Positions 17,481 to 25,051 of a stretch of DNA of 48,253 nt are shown piece by piece. This DNA comes from UBA4717 sp002404395. GTDB lineage: Bacteria > Bacillota > Clostridia > Oscillospirales > CAG-272. The stretch is taken from the NCBI GenBank assembly GCA_937902275.1, contig CALFNW010000009.1, positions 1 through 48,253 on the forward strand. The letters run 5' to 3'. Every line of letters starts with the position of its first letter. The first letter of the stretch is position 1. The notes under the pieces were generated by a model. That model was not told the DNA's origin and did no database searches. It saw only the letters and a list, made by a program, of their open reading frames with translations. A program made the position numbers and the translations under genes.

Positions 17481-18647
17481 AAGCAGTTTTTCAAGGGTAA
17501 GCCTGACGCCGACAGCGTTTCGCGCTTGCTCAAGGAGCGTTTGTGCCTCGGGATTTGAATTTTGGATTTTTACTGCGCGTATGAGCAGGTTTTTGGGAGT
17601 ATCGTCCGGTGAGACCAACTCAAGAATATCCGTTTTGTAGCCGTATGCCGCGAGCGTTTGCACTCTGAGCGAATCGGTAAGAGTTTCGCACAGCCGCTGA
17701 CTCGTCATGGAATGTGAGAACACAAATCCGAGCCGGTCGGTAAGTTCGGGCGACATTTCGGTGAGCTTGGAGTAAAGCTCGTGATGACAGCAGGGGGTGG
17801 ACAGTATTACCTTGGCATGAGTTTTTATCGCGTGTGCCAGCACGATATCGGTGGCAATATCGCACGCGTGAAGCGATACTACCATATCGGGATCGTTTTC
17901 AAGTCCGAGCGTTCCGATGTCTCCGCAAACGAATTTCAGCCCGCTCATTCCGGAGCGCTCTGCCGTTTTTTGACAGTAGTCGATAACGTCGCGTTTCAGA
18001 TCCGCTCCGAGCATATTCACGCTTAGGCCGAGCACTTTTTCAAGGTAAAAGTACAGCGCAAAGGACAAGTAGCTTTTACCGCAGCAGAGATCGTATACGG
18101 TAATGCTTCCGGAATCGGGAAGCGCGGCGCGGACGGTTCCGACCACCTCCAGAAAACGGTTGATCTGGCGGTATTTAGCTTGCATTTTGTCGTGGATCCT
18201 GCCGTTTTTATCACAGATCCCAAGCTGGAACAGAAACGGTTCTGTTGTATATTTGTCAAGAATATACGCCTTTTTGCGGTTGTGGTCTTCCAATATCACG
18301 GCGCCTCCGCCGTCCTTTATGCGATTCCCGATATGCACATTGCCCGAGGCGGAACGCTTGATCTCACATTCCCCCGAGGTGGTGAGGATATTTGTCTGCA
18401 TATATTCGCTCAGCGCCATATCGGCGAGCAGCTCGGGTGCCGAATCGCAGCTAACGTTCTTGTGGTAGGCTTTGTTGTCTTTCGTAAAAGTTTCGATCTG
18501 TATTTTCAAACCGTCTTTAGACTTGAACAATGTGACCGTGCTTTTTACCCTGCTTTGGTCGCAGGACTTTGAAAATACCGCTTTTCGGAGCGTCTCTTCC
18601 GACAGCACCTTGCGGAAAATATTTATGATTTCATCGCGTTTGAACAT
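17469..18647 (-). CDS. SAM-dependent methyltransferase (Methyltransf_32 / METTL25-like)
   Basis: 392 residues. A lysine-rich N-terminal domain (about 1-150) precedes a Rossmann methyltransferase domain. It shows motif I YDLCCGKSYLSFALYFYL (SAM-binding), the acidic residue in LGADLKRDVI, VVSLHACDIATDIVL and STPCCHHEL, the Cys-Cys-His-His cluster typical of this class. The substrate is unknown; relatives are suspected RNA methyltransferases. The ATG is preceded by a weak GGGGGC site. It converges on the unknown 16491 gene with a 12-nt overlap of coding ends, so no terminator lies between them. Confidence 0.85.
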   Translation of the reverse strand: MFKRDEIINIFRKVLSEETLRKAVFSKSCDQSRVKSTVTLFKSKDGLKIQIETFTKDNKAYHKNVSCDSAPELLADMALSEYMQTNILTTSGECEIKRSASGNVHIGNRIKDGGGAVILEDHNRKKAYILDKYTTEPFLFQLGICDKNGRIHDKMQAKYRQINRFLEVVGTVRAALPDSGSITVYDLCCGKSYLSFALYFYLEKVLGLSVNMLGADLKRDVIDYCQKTAERSGMSGLKFVCGDIGTLGLENDPDMVVSLHACDIATDIVLAHAIKTHAKVILSTPCCHHELYSKLTEMSPELTDRLGFVFSHSMTSQRLCETLTDSLRVQTLAAYGYKTDILELVSPDDTPKNLLIRAVKIQNSNPEAQTLLEQARNAVGVRLTLEKLLSNV

Positions 18648-18798
18648 TTTGCCGTTGCCCCCGTATATTTTGTGTGTTTAAACTTGCTTCTTTTGATAAT
18701 GATAGCACATTTTTGACCTCAAAGCAACCTCAATCGGTGCTTTTATGCGCTGCTGCCGCCAAAAAAGGGATAAATTGACGAAAGTATCGCGAAAACTA

Positions 18799-18827
18799 TT
18801 GACTTTGCGTTAAATATATGATATAAT
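18799..18827 (+). promoter_or_regulatory. Promoter of rpsF-ssb-rpsR
   Basis: TTGACT at 18799-18804 and TATAAT at 18822-18827 with a 17-bp spacer. Transcription would begin about 95 nt before rpsF, giving the structured leader described next. The stretch 18648-18790 between the methyltransferase start and this promoter shows nothing I can support. Confidence 0.92.
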
Positions 18828-18840
18828 CCAAACTCGGTAT

Positions 18841-18921
18841 GGCATACGAAAACCGTATGCCCTCCTTACTGCGGACAAATTTTATTATGTGGAAGTCCGC
18901 GGTCTAAAGTCCACAAGGAGG
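18841..18921 (+). promoter_or_regulatory. Structured rpsF leader, candidate S6:S18 autoregulatory element
   Basis: First stem: GGCATACG (18841-18848) with CGTATGCC (18854-18861). Then CCTCCTT (18861-18867) is exactly complementary to the Shine-Dalgarno AAGGAGG (18915-18921), and TGTGGA (18888-18893) pairs with TCCACA (18910-18915), enclosing a CCG (18897-18899). GCGGAC (18871-18876) and GTCCGC (18895-18900) offer a competing stem. Known rpsF leaders bind the S6:S18 complex through a CCG in a loop near such a stem. The masking of the ribosome site is seen; protein binding is inferred. Confidence 0.6.
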
Positions 18922-18928
18922 TGTAAAA

Positions 18929-19321
18929 ATGGCTAACGTCACTTCAACCTACGAAACCATGTTTATCGTTGATATGTCGCTCGGTGAAGAGGGCATCAAG
19001 GCTCTCGTTGAAAAGTTCACCGACCTTATCTCGAAAAACGGCACTCTTGAAACGGTCGAAGATTGGGGCCGCCGCAAGCTGGCTTATCCGATCAATGACC
19101 TTAACGAAGGTTACTACACAGTAGCTACCTTCAAGAGCGCACCGGATTTCCCGGCTGAGCTTGAACGTATCTTCGGCATTACCGAAGGCATTATGCGTTC
19201 GCTCGTCATCAAGCTTGACGAGAAGGTGCTCGCTAAGAAAGCTGCCGCTCAGGAAAGAGCAGCCGCAGCCGCAGCAGCTGCTGCAGCGGAAGCAGCGACC
19301 GAAACTTCGGACGCTGAGTAA
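18929..19321 (+). CDS. rpsF: Ribosomal protein bS6
   Basis: 130 residues, beginning with the usual YETMFIVDMSL strand and containing the family block RRKLAYPINDLNEGYYTVATF. It binds 16S rRNA with bS18 in the small subunit platform. The C-terminus is extended by an alanine-rich run (about residues 106-120) ending in acidic residues; such tails vary among bacteria. AAGGAGG lies 7 nt before the ATG. It is first in the conserved rpsF-ssb-rpsR operon. Confidence 0.98.
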   Translation: MANVTSTYETMFIVDMSLGEEGIKALVEKFTDLISKNGTLETVEDWGRRKLAYPINDLNEGYYTVATFKSAPDFPAELERIFGITEGIMRSLVIKLDEKVLAKKAAAQERAAAAAAAAAAEAATETSDAE

Positions 19322-19346
19322 GATGATTGCAGAGAGGGACTGACAA

Positions 19347-19793
19347 ATGGCAAATTTCAATCTTAACAAGATCGTGCTCGGCGGCAGACTTACCGCCGAT
19401 CCGGAACTTCGCCAGACAAATTCGGGCGTGATGGTTACGTCTGTCGGCATTGCCGTCAACAGACGTTTTCAGAGCCGTGATGATTCCGGCGCACAGCAGA
19501 CCGATTTCTTCAATCTGGTCGCATGGCGCGGAATGGCTGAATTTATCACGAAATATTTTCACAAGGGCTCGTCTATTTGTGTTGTCGGTTCAGTACAGGT
19601 AAGGAATTGGACCGACGGTCAGGGTACGAAGCGTACCTCGGTTGATGTGCAGGTCGATGAAGCATACTTCGTTGACAGCAAATCCGAGTCGCAGTACACC
19701 GCCCCCGCAGGTGACGTTCCCTACGCTACTCCTCAGGCGGGCAGTGACGCAAAATTCGAAGTGTTGCCCGACGAGGAAGACCTGCCGTTCTGA
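19347..19793 (+). CDS. ssb: Single-stranded DNA-binding protein
   Basis: 148 residues with an N-terminal OB fold (about 1-110; NKIVLGGRLTADPELR, DFFNLVAWRGMAEF, VVGSVQVRNWTDGQGTKR) and a short flexible linker. The conserved acidic tip is DEEDLPF, which recruits replication and repair proteins. It lies between rpsF and rpsR as in most Bacillota. Spacing is 25 nt from rpsF; AGAGAGGG precedes the ATG. Confidence 0.98.
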   Translation: MANFNLNKIVLGGRLTADPELRQTNSGVMVTSVGIAVNRRFQSRDDSGAQQTDFFNLVAWRGMAEFITKYFHKGSSICVVGSVQVRNWTDGQGTKRTSVDVQVDEAYFVDSKSESQYTAPAGDVPYATPQAGSDAKFEVLPDEEDLPF

Positions 19794-19833
19794 TCGGATA
19801 GGATGATATATTACGAAACAGGAGGTTTGATCA

Positions 19834-20094
19834 ATGGAAAACGCAAGAGAAAGAGACGGCGAGCAGAAGCCTTTCCGCGCTAACCGCAAGAGAAAGAAAG
19901 TCTGCATTTTCTGCGCCGATAAGATTGACTATATTGATTACAAGGATATAGCAAGACTCAGAAAGTTTACAAGCGAAAGAGCAAAGATTCTTCCGAGAAG
20001 AATCTCGGGCGCGTGCGCTAAGCATCAGCGTCAGATCACGATTGCAATTAAGCGTGCAAGACAGGTCGCTCTTATGCCTTATGTAAGCGACTGA
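19834..20094 (+). CDS. rpsR: Ribosomal protein bS18
   Basis: 86 residues, basic, with the family core KVCIFCADKIDYIDYKDIARLRKFTSERAKILPRRISG followed by CAKHQRQITIAIKRARQVALMPY. The paired cysteines (CIFC) are of the zinc-type bS18 form. AGGAGGTTTGATCA before the ATG is an unusually full match to the 16S rRNA 3' end. It is the last gene of the operon, followed by a terminator. Confidence 0.98.
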   Translation: MENARERDGEQKPFRANRKRKKVCIFCADKIDYIDYKDIARLRKFTSERAKILPRRISGACAKHQRQITIAIKRARQVALMPYVSD

Positions 20095-20138
20095 TTTCCG
20101 TTTTCGGAAACATATTAAACGTAAAATTCACAATGCAG

Positions 20139-20169
20139 AAAAAGCTGTCGCTTCGGCGACGGCTTTTTT
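20139..20169 (+). terminator. Terminator of rpsF-ssb-rpsR
   Basis: AAAAGC-T-GTCGC / TTCG tetraloop / GCGAC-G-GCTTTT stem ending in a run of six T. The loop is a stable UUCG. Confidence 0.95.
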
Positions 20170-20194
20170 GCTTGCCCTGTTTTGTGTCAAGGGA

Positions 20195-20223
20195 TTGAAT
20201 TTGATCTGAAGATGTGATACAAT
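20195..20223 (+). promoter_or_regulatory. Promoter of the SGNH hydrolase gene
   Basis: TTGAAT at 20195-20200 and TACAAT at 20218-20223, 17 bp apart, about 32 nt upstream of the ATG. Confidence 0.8.
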
Positions 20224-20254
20224 AAACTCAGTTTTGGATAAGGAGCGAATTTTT

Positions 20255-20953
20255 ATGGATAAGATCTCAAAAGACAATCTTGACAATAACGTATCTGCCG
20301 AAAATCAGCTTGAGGGAGGCGCGGATGTCGCGTATTTCGGCTCGTCCGAGCCGGACTTTAAAATAACTTTTGTCGGAAATTCAATTACGCGTCATATGCC
20401 GAAGCCCGAGGAGCTTGGTTGGAAGCTTGATTGCGGAATGGCTGCTTCGGCTCCCGAAAAAGATTATGTGCATCTTTGCGTTTCCGCGCTCGAAAAAAAG
20501 CACGGCAAAGTCAGGTGCTGTATTGCGCAGGCGGCAAAGTGGGAACGTGATTGGACAAGCGGGACCATACTTGAAAACCTCTATTCGGAAGCTGCGGCAT
20601 TTGCTCCGGATCTTTTAGTCGTGAGGATCGGCGAGAACACGAAAAGAGAACTGCTCGCGGACAACGATTATGAAGCGGCGTTTGACCGAATGGTGAAGTT
20701 TTTCATCGGAAACAGTAACGCGAAAGTTGTGATTACCGGCATGTTCTGGCGGGACGAAAGACTTGAGACGGCTATGAAAGCTGTTGCGGAAAAGCGCGGC
20801 TACTCGTTTGTGAGTATTGAGGACCTCGGCGACCGTGACGATATGAAAGCGATAGGACTTTTTGAGCACTACGGTGTTTCGATCCATCCGGGCGATCTCG
20901 GTATGAAGAATATCGCGGAAAGGATAACGGAAGCAACAGACGCATTGGTATGA
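20255..20953 (+). CDS. SGNH/GDSL-family hydrolase, cytoplasmic
   Basis: 232 residues. SGNH blocks: FVGNSITRH (catalytic Ser in GNSIT), VVRIGENTK (block III Asn), and HPGDLGMKNIA (Asp/His pair of block V). Such enzymes act as esterases or lipases on acetylated sugars, lysophospholipids and others; the substrate is unknown. No signal peptide. The start is ATG 20255 with AAGGAG upstream; an in-frame TTG at 20234 has none. It overlaps the next gene by 4 nt (ATGA), so the two are translationally coupled. Confidence 0.88.
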   Translation: MDKISKDNLDNNVSAENQLEGGADVAYFGSSEPDFKITFVGNSITRHMPKPEELGWKLDCGMAASAPEKDYVHLCVSALEKKHGKVRCCIAQAAKWERDWTSGTILENLYSEAAAFAPDLLVVRIGENTKRELLADNDYEAAFDRMVKFFIGNSNAKVVITGMFWRDERLETAMKAVAEKRGYSFVSIEDLGDRDDMKAIGLFEHYGVSIHPGDLGMKNIAERITEATDALV

Positions 20954-21669
20954 AAGAAAATAAATTGTATAAATGGCTTGATAATTTTTGGTACCATTAT
21001 AAATGGATAGTTATGGCGGCAGTGCTTTTGCTTGCGTTTGTTGCGGTCAGCACGGTTCAGATGTTTGCGCGTGAAAAATATGATATGTATGTGATGTATG
21101 CCGGACCCGAGGTGCTGGCAACACAGAACACTGCATATATAAAGCGTGCTTTTGAACGTATTGATGACAATGACTTTGACGGGGACGGAAAGGTAAATGT
21201 AGGTCTGCGTGACGTGGTGCTGCTTTCGCAGGAGGAGCTTGCGGCGGCGCAGGGAAACGGCAATGCGGTCGATGTCAATGCGGCGGCGACCGAGCGGAAG
21301 CTGTTTGAGCAGGAGATATTCGGCGGAGACGCGGTAATTTGCCTTTTATCGCCGTACGCGTATGAGATGGTTCACGAAGCCGGCGGTTTTATGACGCTTG
21401 AGGAAGTATTCGGATATATTCCCGAGTCGGCATACGACGAGTGCGGTATTCTGCTTTGCGAGACCGATTTCGGAAAATATAACGACGGGCTGAACCGACT
21501 GCCGGAGGATACGTTGCTTTGCATAAGAAAAACGTCTACCATGTCGTTCTTGAAAGGACAGTCGAAAACCGAAAAGGCGCATGACTACGCGCTTTCAAAA
21601 TTCAAAGCGGCGATAGAGTGGGAAAATGCCGCTGATCTTTCGAAAACGGCGCAAACGGCGGAATACTGA
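20950..21669 (+). CDS. Single-pass membrane protein of unknown function with EF-hand-like loop
   Basis: 239 residues. A short N-terminal cytoplasmic part with aromatic residues (LDNFWYHYKW) is followed by one membrane segment (IVMAAVLLLAFVAVSTVQMF, about 20-39) and an extracytoplasmic domain. This domain starts YDMYVMYAGPEV, a pattern I have seen in conserved but uncharacterised clostridial membrane proteins. Residues about 75-90 (DNDFDGDGKVNV) look like a calcium-binding EF-hand/dockerin-type loop, single rather than paired. Its ATG overlaps the SGNH stop, so both are made together. No function assigned. Confidence 0.75.
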   Translation: MKENKLYKWLDNFWYHYKWIVMAAVLLLAFVAVSTVQMFAREKYDMYVMYAGPEVLATQNTAYIKRAFERIDDNDFDGDGKVNVGLRDVVLLSQEELAAAQGNGNAVDVNAAATERKLFEQEIFGGDAVICLLSPYAYEMVHEAGGFMTLEEVFGYIPESAYDECGILLCETDFGKYNDGLNRLPEDTLLCIRKTSTMSFLKGQSKTEKAHDYALSKFKAAIEWENAADLSKTAQTAEY

Positions 21670-21750
21670 GTGAAAAATCCACAATTACCGCAAAAGACTC
21701 CGCCTATTTTAATTTAAATTGACGAAAATATAAAAAAACGGTTAAAACAC

Positions 21751-21779
21751 TTGTAAACTTGACAAAAATGCGGTAAAAT
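21751..21779 (+). promoter_or_regulatory. Probable promoter of gap
   Basis: TTGTAA (21751-21756) and TAAAAT (21774-21779) with a 17-bp spacer. A TTGACA at 21759-21764 lacks a good -10 at the right distance and may be incidental. Confidence 0.6.
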
Positions 21780-21805
21780 ATTACTCGTTAGGGTATGTTT
21801 TAAAT

Positions 21806-21823
21806 ATGTTAAATTTTTAACAT
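21806..21823 (+). promoter_or_regulatory. Rex-like operator upstream of gap
   Basis: ATGTTAA-ATTT-TTAACAT is a perfect 18-bp inverted repeat. It differs from the clostridial Rex consensus TTGTTAA-N4-TTAACAA only at the two outermost bases. It sits just downstream of the expected transcription start, so binding would block RNA polymerase. Outer bases (GGTATG / CATACC) can extend the arms, so an RNA hairpin is an alternative reading. Confidence 0.55.
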
Positions 21824-21875
21824 ACCGATTAACTCGCGCTACATTATAAAATATATATTCACGGAGGAATTCAAA

Positions 21876-22934
21876 ATGTCAGTTAAAGTTGCTATTAACG
21901 GTTTCGGACGTATCGGACGCCTTGCGTTCAGACAGATGTTCGGCGCAGAAGGCTATGAAGTTGTTGCTATCAACGACCTTACCAGCCCGAAGATGCTCGC
22001 TCACCTTCTTAAGTATGATACTGCTCAGGGTAACTATGTTGCTATGGGTCATACCGTAACCTCCAAGGAGCCCGTGCTTGCTGAAGACGGCAAGACCGTT
22101 GTTACTCCCGGCTCCATTACCGTTGACGGTAAGGAAATCACTATTTACGCTATGCCTAAGGCAGCTGATCTGCCGTGGGGCGAACTCGGAGTTGACGTTG
22201 TACTTGAGTGCACCGGTTTCTACTGCTCCAAGGAAAAGAGCCAGGCTCATATCGACGCAGGTGCGAAGAAAGTTGTTATCTCCGCTCCCGCAGGCAAGGA
22301 TCTTAAGACTATCGTTTACAGCGTAAACGAAAAGACCCTTGATAAGGAAGACAAAATCATTTCTGCCGCTTCCTGCACCACCAACTGCCTTGCTCCTATG
22401 GCAAAGACCCTTAACGATTACGCACCTATCGTAAGCGGTATCATGACCACTGTTCACGCATATACCGGTGACCAGATGATCCTCGACGGTCCTCACAGAA
22501 AGGGCGACCTCAGACGTGCAAGAGCCGGCGCTATGAACATCGTTCCTAACTCGACCGGTGCCGCAAAGGCGATCGGACTTGTTATCCCCGAACTCAACGG
22601 CAAGCTTATCGGTTCCGCGCAGAGAGTTCCTACCTGCACCGGTTCGACCACTATTCTCGTAGCCGTTGTCAAGGGCAAGGATGTTACCGTTGACGGTATC
22701 AATGCCGCAATGAAGGCAGCTGCAAGCGAGTCCTTCGGTTACAATGAAGACATGATCGTTTCTTCCGATGTTATCGGTATGAGATTCGGTTCGCTCTTTG
22801 ATTCGACTCAGACCATGGTCACCAAGATCGACGACGATACCTACCAGGTACAGGTTGTTGCATGGTATGATAACGAAAACTCCTACACCAGCCAGATGGT
22901 AAGAACCATCAAGTACTTCGCAGAACTTGACTGA
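21876..22934 (+). CDS. gap: Glyceraldehyde-3-phosphate dehydrogenase, type I
   Basis: 352 residues. NAD-binding start VAINGFGRIGRL; catalytic Cys167 in SAASCTTNCLAP; VNEKTLD; HAYTGDQMILDGPHRKGDLRRARAGAMNIVPNSTGAAKAIG; and a C-terminal WYDNENSYTSQM. It oxidises glyceraldehyde-3-phosphate to 1,3-bisphosphoglycerate in glycolysis. Codon use is markedly biased toward C-ending and preferred codons compared with neighbours, as expected for very high expression. GGAGG lies 10 nt before the ATG. It is a single-gene unit with a strong terminator and a Rex-like site, which suggests redox (NADH/NAD) control. Confidence 0.98.
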   Translation: MSVKVAINGFGRIGRLAFRQMFGAEGYEVVAINDLTSPKMLAHLLKYDTAQGNYVAMGHTVTSKEPVLAEDGKTVVTPGSITVDGKEITIYAMPKAADLPWGELGVDVVLECTGFYCSKEKSQAHIDAGAKKVVISAPAGKDLKTIVYSVNEKTLDKEDKIISAASCTTNCLAPMAKTLNDYAPIVSGIMTTVHAYTGDQMILDGPHRKGDLRRARAGAMNIVPNSTGAAKAIGLVIPELNGKLIGSAQRVPTCTGSTTILVAVVKGKDVTVDGINAAMKAAASESFGYNEDMIVSSDVIGMRFGSLFDSTQTMVTKIDDDTYQVQVVAWYDNENSYTSQMVRTIKYFAELD

Positions 22935-22953
22935 TTCTGACTTATGAATAAAC

Positions 22954-22997
22954 AAAGGGGTGTTAAAAACTCATTTTGAGTTTTTAACACCCCTTTT
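22954..22997 (+). terminator. Terminator of gap
   Basis: A 20-bp stem (22954-22973 with 22977-22996) built as GGGGTGTTAAAAACTC and its complement around a TTT loop, then T residues. It closely resembles the terminator at 38569-38611 in sequence. Confidence 0.9.
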
Positions 22998-23085
22998 GAT
23001 ATTGGCAAATCAGGTAAAAGCAAAATAATTGAACAATAACGGTTAAAGACCGCTCCAAAAAAGTAGGGATCGGACCGACTTTTTG

Positions 23086-23126
23086 AGGTGCTGTTAAAAC
23101 GCAACGTTTTAACAACACCTTTTTTC
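23086..23126 (+). terminator. Second strong terminator, 90 nt after the first
   Basis: AGGTGCTGTTAAAACG (23086-23101) and CGTTTTAACAACACCT (23105-23120) pair over 16 positions with one mismatch, followed by TTTTT. No gene lies between it and the gap terminator, so it may be a back-up or end a small RNA starting near 23030. Confidence 0.85.
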
Positions 23127-23149
23127 GTTTCTGTGGGATTTAATTATAC

Positions 23150-23178
23150 TTGACATATCGTTATAATGTTGCTATAAT
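23150..23178 (+). promoter_or_regulatory. Promoter of the TetR (23233) gene
   Basis: TTGACA at 23150-23155 and TATAAT at 23173-23178 with a 17-bp spacer: full consensus. Between it and the ATG lies GTTATGTAAC, a short inverted repeat that could be an autoregulatory operator. Confidence 0.92.
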
Positions 23179-23232
23179 AATATCGAACTAAAGTTATGTA
23201 ACGCTATACGCTGATTCTCGGGAGGTAGAGAA

Positions 23233-23883
23233 ATGCCGCCAAAGCCTAAATATACAAAATCGGAAATTGTCAGTGCCGCATTTGAACTTGCTCGCACACG
23301 CGGAGAGGAGGCGGTAACTGCGCGGGAAGTCGGAAAACAGCTTTCTACTTCGTCGTCGCCGATCTTTACGGGATTCAAGGATATGGAAGAGCTTAAGGGC
23401 GAAGTCCGGAAGCTTGCCGAGGCGCGCTTTTCGGAATACATGAAGATCGCGGATGATTATTCTCCGGCATATAAAAAACGCGGTATGCAGTGGGTGAAAT
23501 TCGCGCAAGAGGAGCCGATGCTGTTCAGACTGCTTTTTATGCGTCATGATGATGCGGAAAGCAGCTTTGAAAAGGCTTCGGTGATGATACCTTTCGGAAA
23601 AGAAAACGATATTGCCATAATTGAGAGGGATTATCATGCTTCGCGTGAACAAGCGGAGCACCTGTTCAGGCAGATGTGGATATACACATACGGAATGTGC
23701 TCGCTTTGCGCTTCCGGAGTATGTGCGTTTTCAGAGTCTGAGATCGCGAAACAGCTCGGCGAAATATTCAGCGGAATGGTTTATATTATCAATTCAGCCG
23801 AGGCGCCGACCTTGATGCCGATAGAAAAATGCAAGCCGGAAAGCCTTGAAATTGACAGAGCAAACCCGGATTTCAGACGTTGA
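23233..23883 (+). CDS. TetR-family regulator with WHG-type C-terminal domain
   Basis: 216 residues. The N-terminal helix-turn-helix (about 8-55) reads KSEIVSAAFELARTRGEEAVTAREVGKQLSTSSSPIFTGFKDMEEL. This form, with PIFTGF in place of the usual FYYHF, is typical of a TetR subgroup with the TetR_C_33 (WHG) domain found widely in Clostridia. Then comes a helical ligand domain with MLFRLLFMRH. GGGAGGT lies 7 nt before the ATG. Its consensus promoter implies good expression or tight self-repression. The downstream deacetylase gene has no promoter that I can see and may be read from here. Confidence 0.88.
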   Translation: MPPKPKYTKSEIVSAAFELARTRGEEAVTAREVGKQLSTSSSPIFTGFKDMEELKGEVRKLAEARFSEYMKIADDYSPAYKKRGMQWVKFAQEEPMLFRLLFMRHDDAESSFEKASVMIPFGKENDIAIIERDYHASREQAEHLFRQMWIYTYGMCSLCASGVCAFSESEIAKQLGEIFSGMVYIINSAEAPTLMPIEKCKPESLEIDRANPDFRR

Positions 23884-23983
23884 CCGTCCGTGCTTTTTTC
23901 GTACGAAAGATCGGGCTGAAACTTTTGTGAGCTGTTATGTGTAAGTCTGCTTCGCGGCAATGTGCGGGGCATAAAGAATATGG

Positions 23984-23998
23984 GTCGGCTGCGCCGAT
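23984..23998 (+). promoter_or_regulatory. Start-proximal hairpin element, copy d (polysaccharide deacetylase)
   Basis: GTCGGC-TGC-GCCGAT: 6-bp stem closing with one G-T pair, 3-nt loop, 12 nt before the ATG at 24011. It is followed by ATCGGGATTATTATG. The 5' flank ATGGGTCGGCT is the same as before copy g. Confidence 0.65.
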
Positions 23999-24010
23999 AT
24001 CGGGATTATT

Positions 24011-24859
24011 ATGAGATCGAAATTTATGAGGTTCCCGGGCGGAAAAGCAAAGGCTGTGACGCTCAGCTATGATGACGGCGTGAGAGATGACCTCCGCTTC
24101 TCCGATATCATTTCCGCACATGGGATGAAGTGTACGTTCAACTATAACAGTGCCATAAATAACGGCTTGACTGACGAAGAAGTTAAAGAATATGTGCTCT
24201 CAAGAGGACACGAGATCGCGATACACGGAGCCAACCACCGCCCGACCGGAATACTTCGTCCGATCGAAGGCATACGCGATATGCTTGATTGCAGACTTGC
24301 GCTTGAAAAACGCTTCGGCATAATTGTCCGCGGCTGTGCATACCCGGATACCGGAATAACTTTATTTGCAAACGGCACAAATTATCAAATGGTGAAAAAT
24401 TATCTTACCGAGCTTGATATAGCCTATTCAAGAACTCTCGGCTCGGACAATGATTCATTCAGACTGCCCGCTGACTTTCATGCATGGATGCCTACCGTTC
24501 ACCACTCAAACCCTGCGGTCATGGATTACGTTGACAAATTCATTGAGCTTGATCTTTCGACCAAGCTGTATCATCCGAAGCGTGACGTCAGACTGTTCTA
24601 CATGTGGGGACACAGCTTTGAGTTTGGCAATGCGGGAAATTGGAGCTTGCTTGAGGATATCTGCTCGCGTCTCGGCGGGCGTGATGATATGTGGTACGCT
24701 ACGAATATAGAGATATACGATTATGTAAAGGCGTATAATTCGCTGATATACAGTGCCGACGGATCGACTGTATATAATCCGACCTTGTTTGACGTATGGT
24801 TTGACGTTGACGGCAGACTCTTCTGCGTTGAATCGGGAAAAACTTTGAGATTTGAATAA
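24011..24859 (+). CDS. Polysaccharide deacetylase-like protein (CE4 fold), cytoplasmic
   Basis: 282 residues. CE4/NodB motifs: AVTLSYDDGVRDD (motif 1, catalytic base and metal Asp) and HEIAIHGANHRP (motif 2, the H-x3-H zinc pair); MWGHSFEFG may supply the late motif. Such proteins remove acetyl groups from chitooligosaccharides, peptidoglycan or xylan, but many clostridial ones without signal peptide are of unknown substrate; none is seen here. The start follows the hairpin element, with CGGGA as the only ribosome site. It is 127 nt downstream of the TetR gene. Confidence 0.85.
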   Translation: MRSKFMRFPGGKAKAVTLSYDDGVRDDLRFSDIISAHGMKCTFNYNSAINNGLTDEEVKEYVLSRGHEIAIHGANHRPTGILRPIEGIRDMLDCRLALEKRFGIIVRGCAYPDTGITLFANGTNYQMVKNYLTELDIAYSRTLGSDNDSFRLPADFHAWMPTVHHSNPAVMDYVDKFIELDLSTKLYHPKRDVRLFYMWGHSFEFGNAGNWSLLEDICSRLGGRDDMWYATNIEIYDYVKAYNSLIYSADGSTVYNPTLFDVWFDVDGRLFCVESGKTLRFE

Positions 24860-24879
24860 TTTGACACATTCTTGTCAAA

Positions 24880-24910
24880 GGGGGTGAAAAAGCCAAAGCT
24901 TTTCACCCCC
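24880..24910 (+). terminator. Hairpin terminator after the deacetylase gene
   Basis: GGGGGTGAAAA (24880-24890) pairs with TTTTCACCCCC (24900-24910), with a further GC pair at the apex. No long T-run follows. The GC-base/A-rich-arm layout matches other terminators of this window. Confidence 0.65.
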
Positions 24911-24935
24911 ATGCTTTTGTGATTTCTCAATAAAC

Positions 24936-24967
24936 ACAAAAGCCTCCATGTTTTCGCATGAAGGCTT
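24936..24967 (-). terminator. Terminator of the tRNA-Asp/tRNA-Thr unit
   Basis: On the minus strand AAAGCCTTCATG pairs with CATGGAGGCTTT around a GAAA-type loop, followed by TTTGTGTTT. It begins directly after the encoded CCA of tRNA-Thr. Confidence 0.88.
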
Positions 24968-25043
24968 TGGAGCTGCTACCCAGATTCGAACTGGGGACCT
25001 CATCCTTACCAAGGATGTGCTCTACCAACTGAGCCATAGCAGC
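24968..25043 (-). tRNA. tRNA-Thr(GGT)
   Basis: On the minus strand the 7-bp acceptor GCTGCTA/TAGCAGC, D-arm GCTCAGTTGGTAGAGC, anticodon arm CATCC-TTGGTAA-GGATG (anticodon GGT) and T-arm with TTCGAAT form a normal cloverleaf. The discriminator is T and CCA is encoded. Confidence 0.97.
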
Positions 25044-25051
25044 ATATTTAA

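Noticed and set aside
21879..22955. 358-codon minus-strand frame opposite gap
   Set aside because: Exact antisense of a highly biased GAPDH gene; no recognisable domain or start signal.
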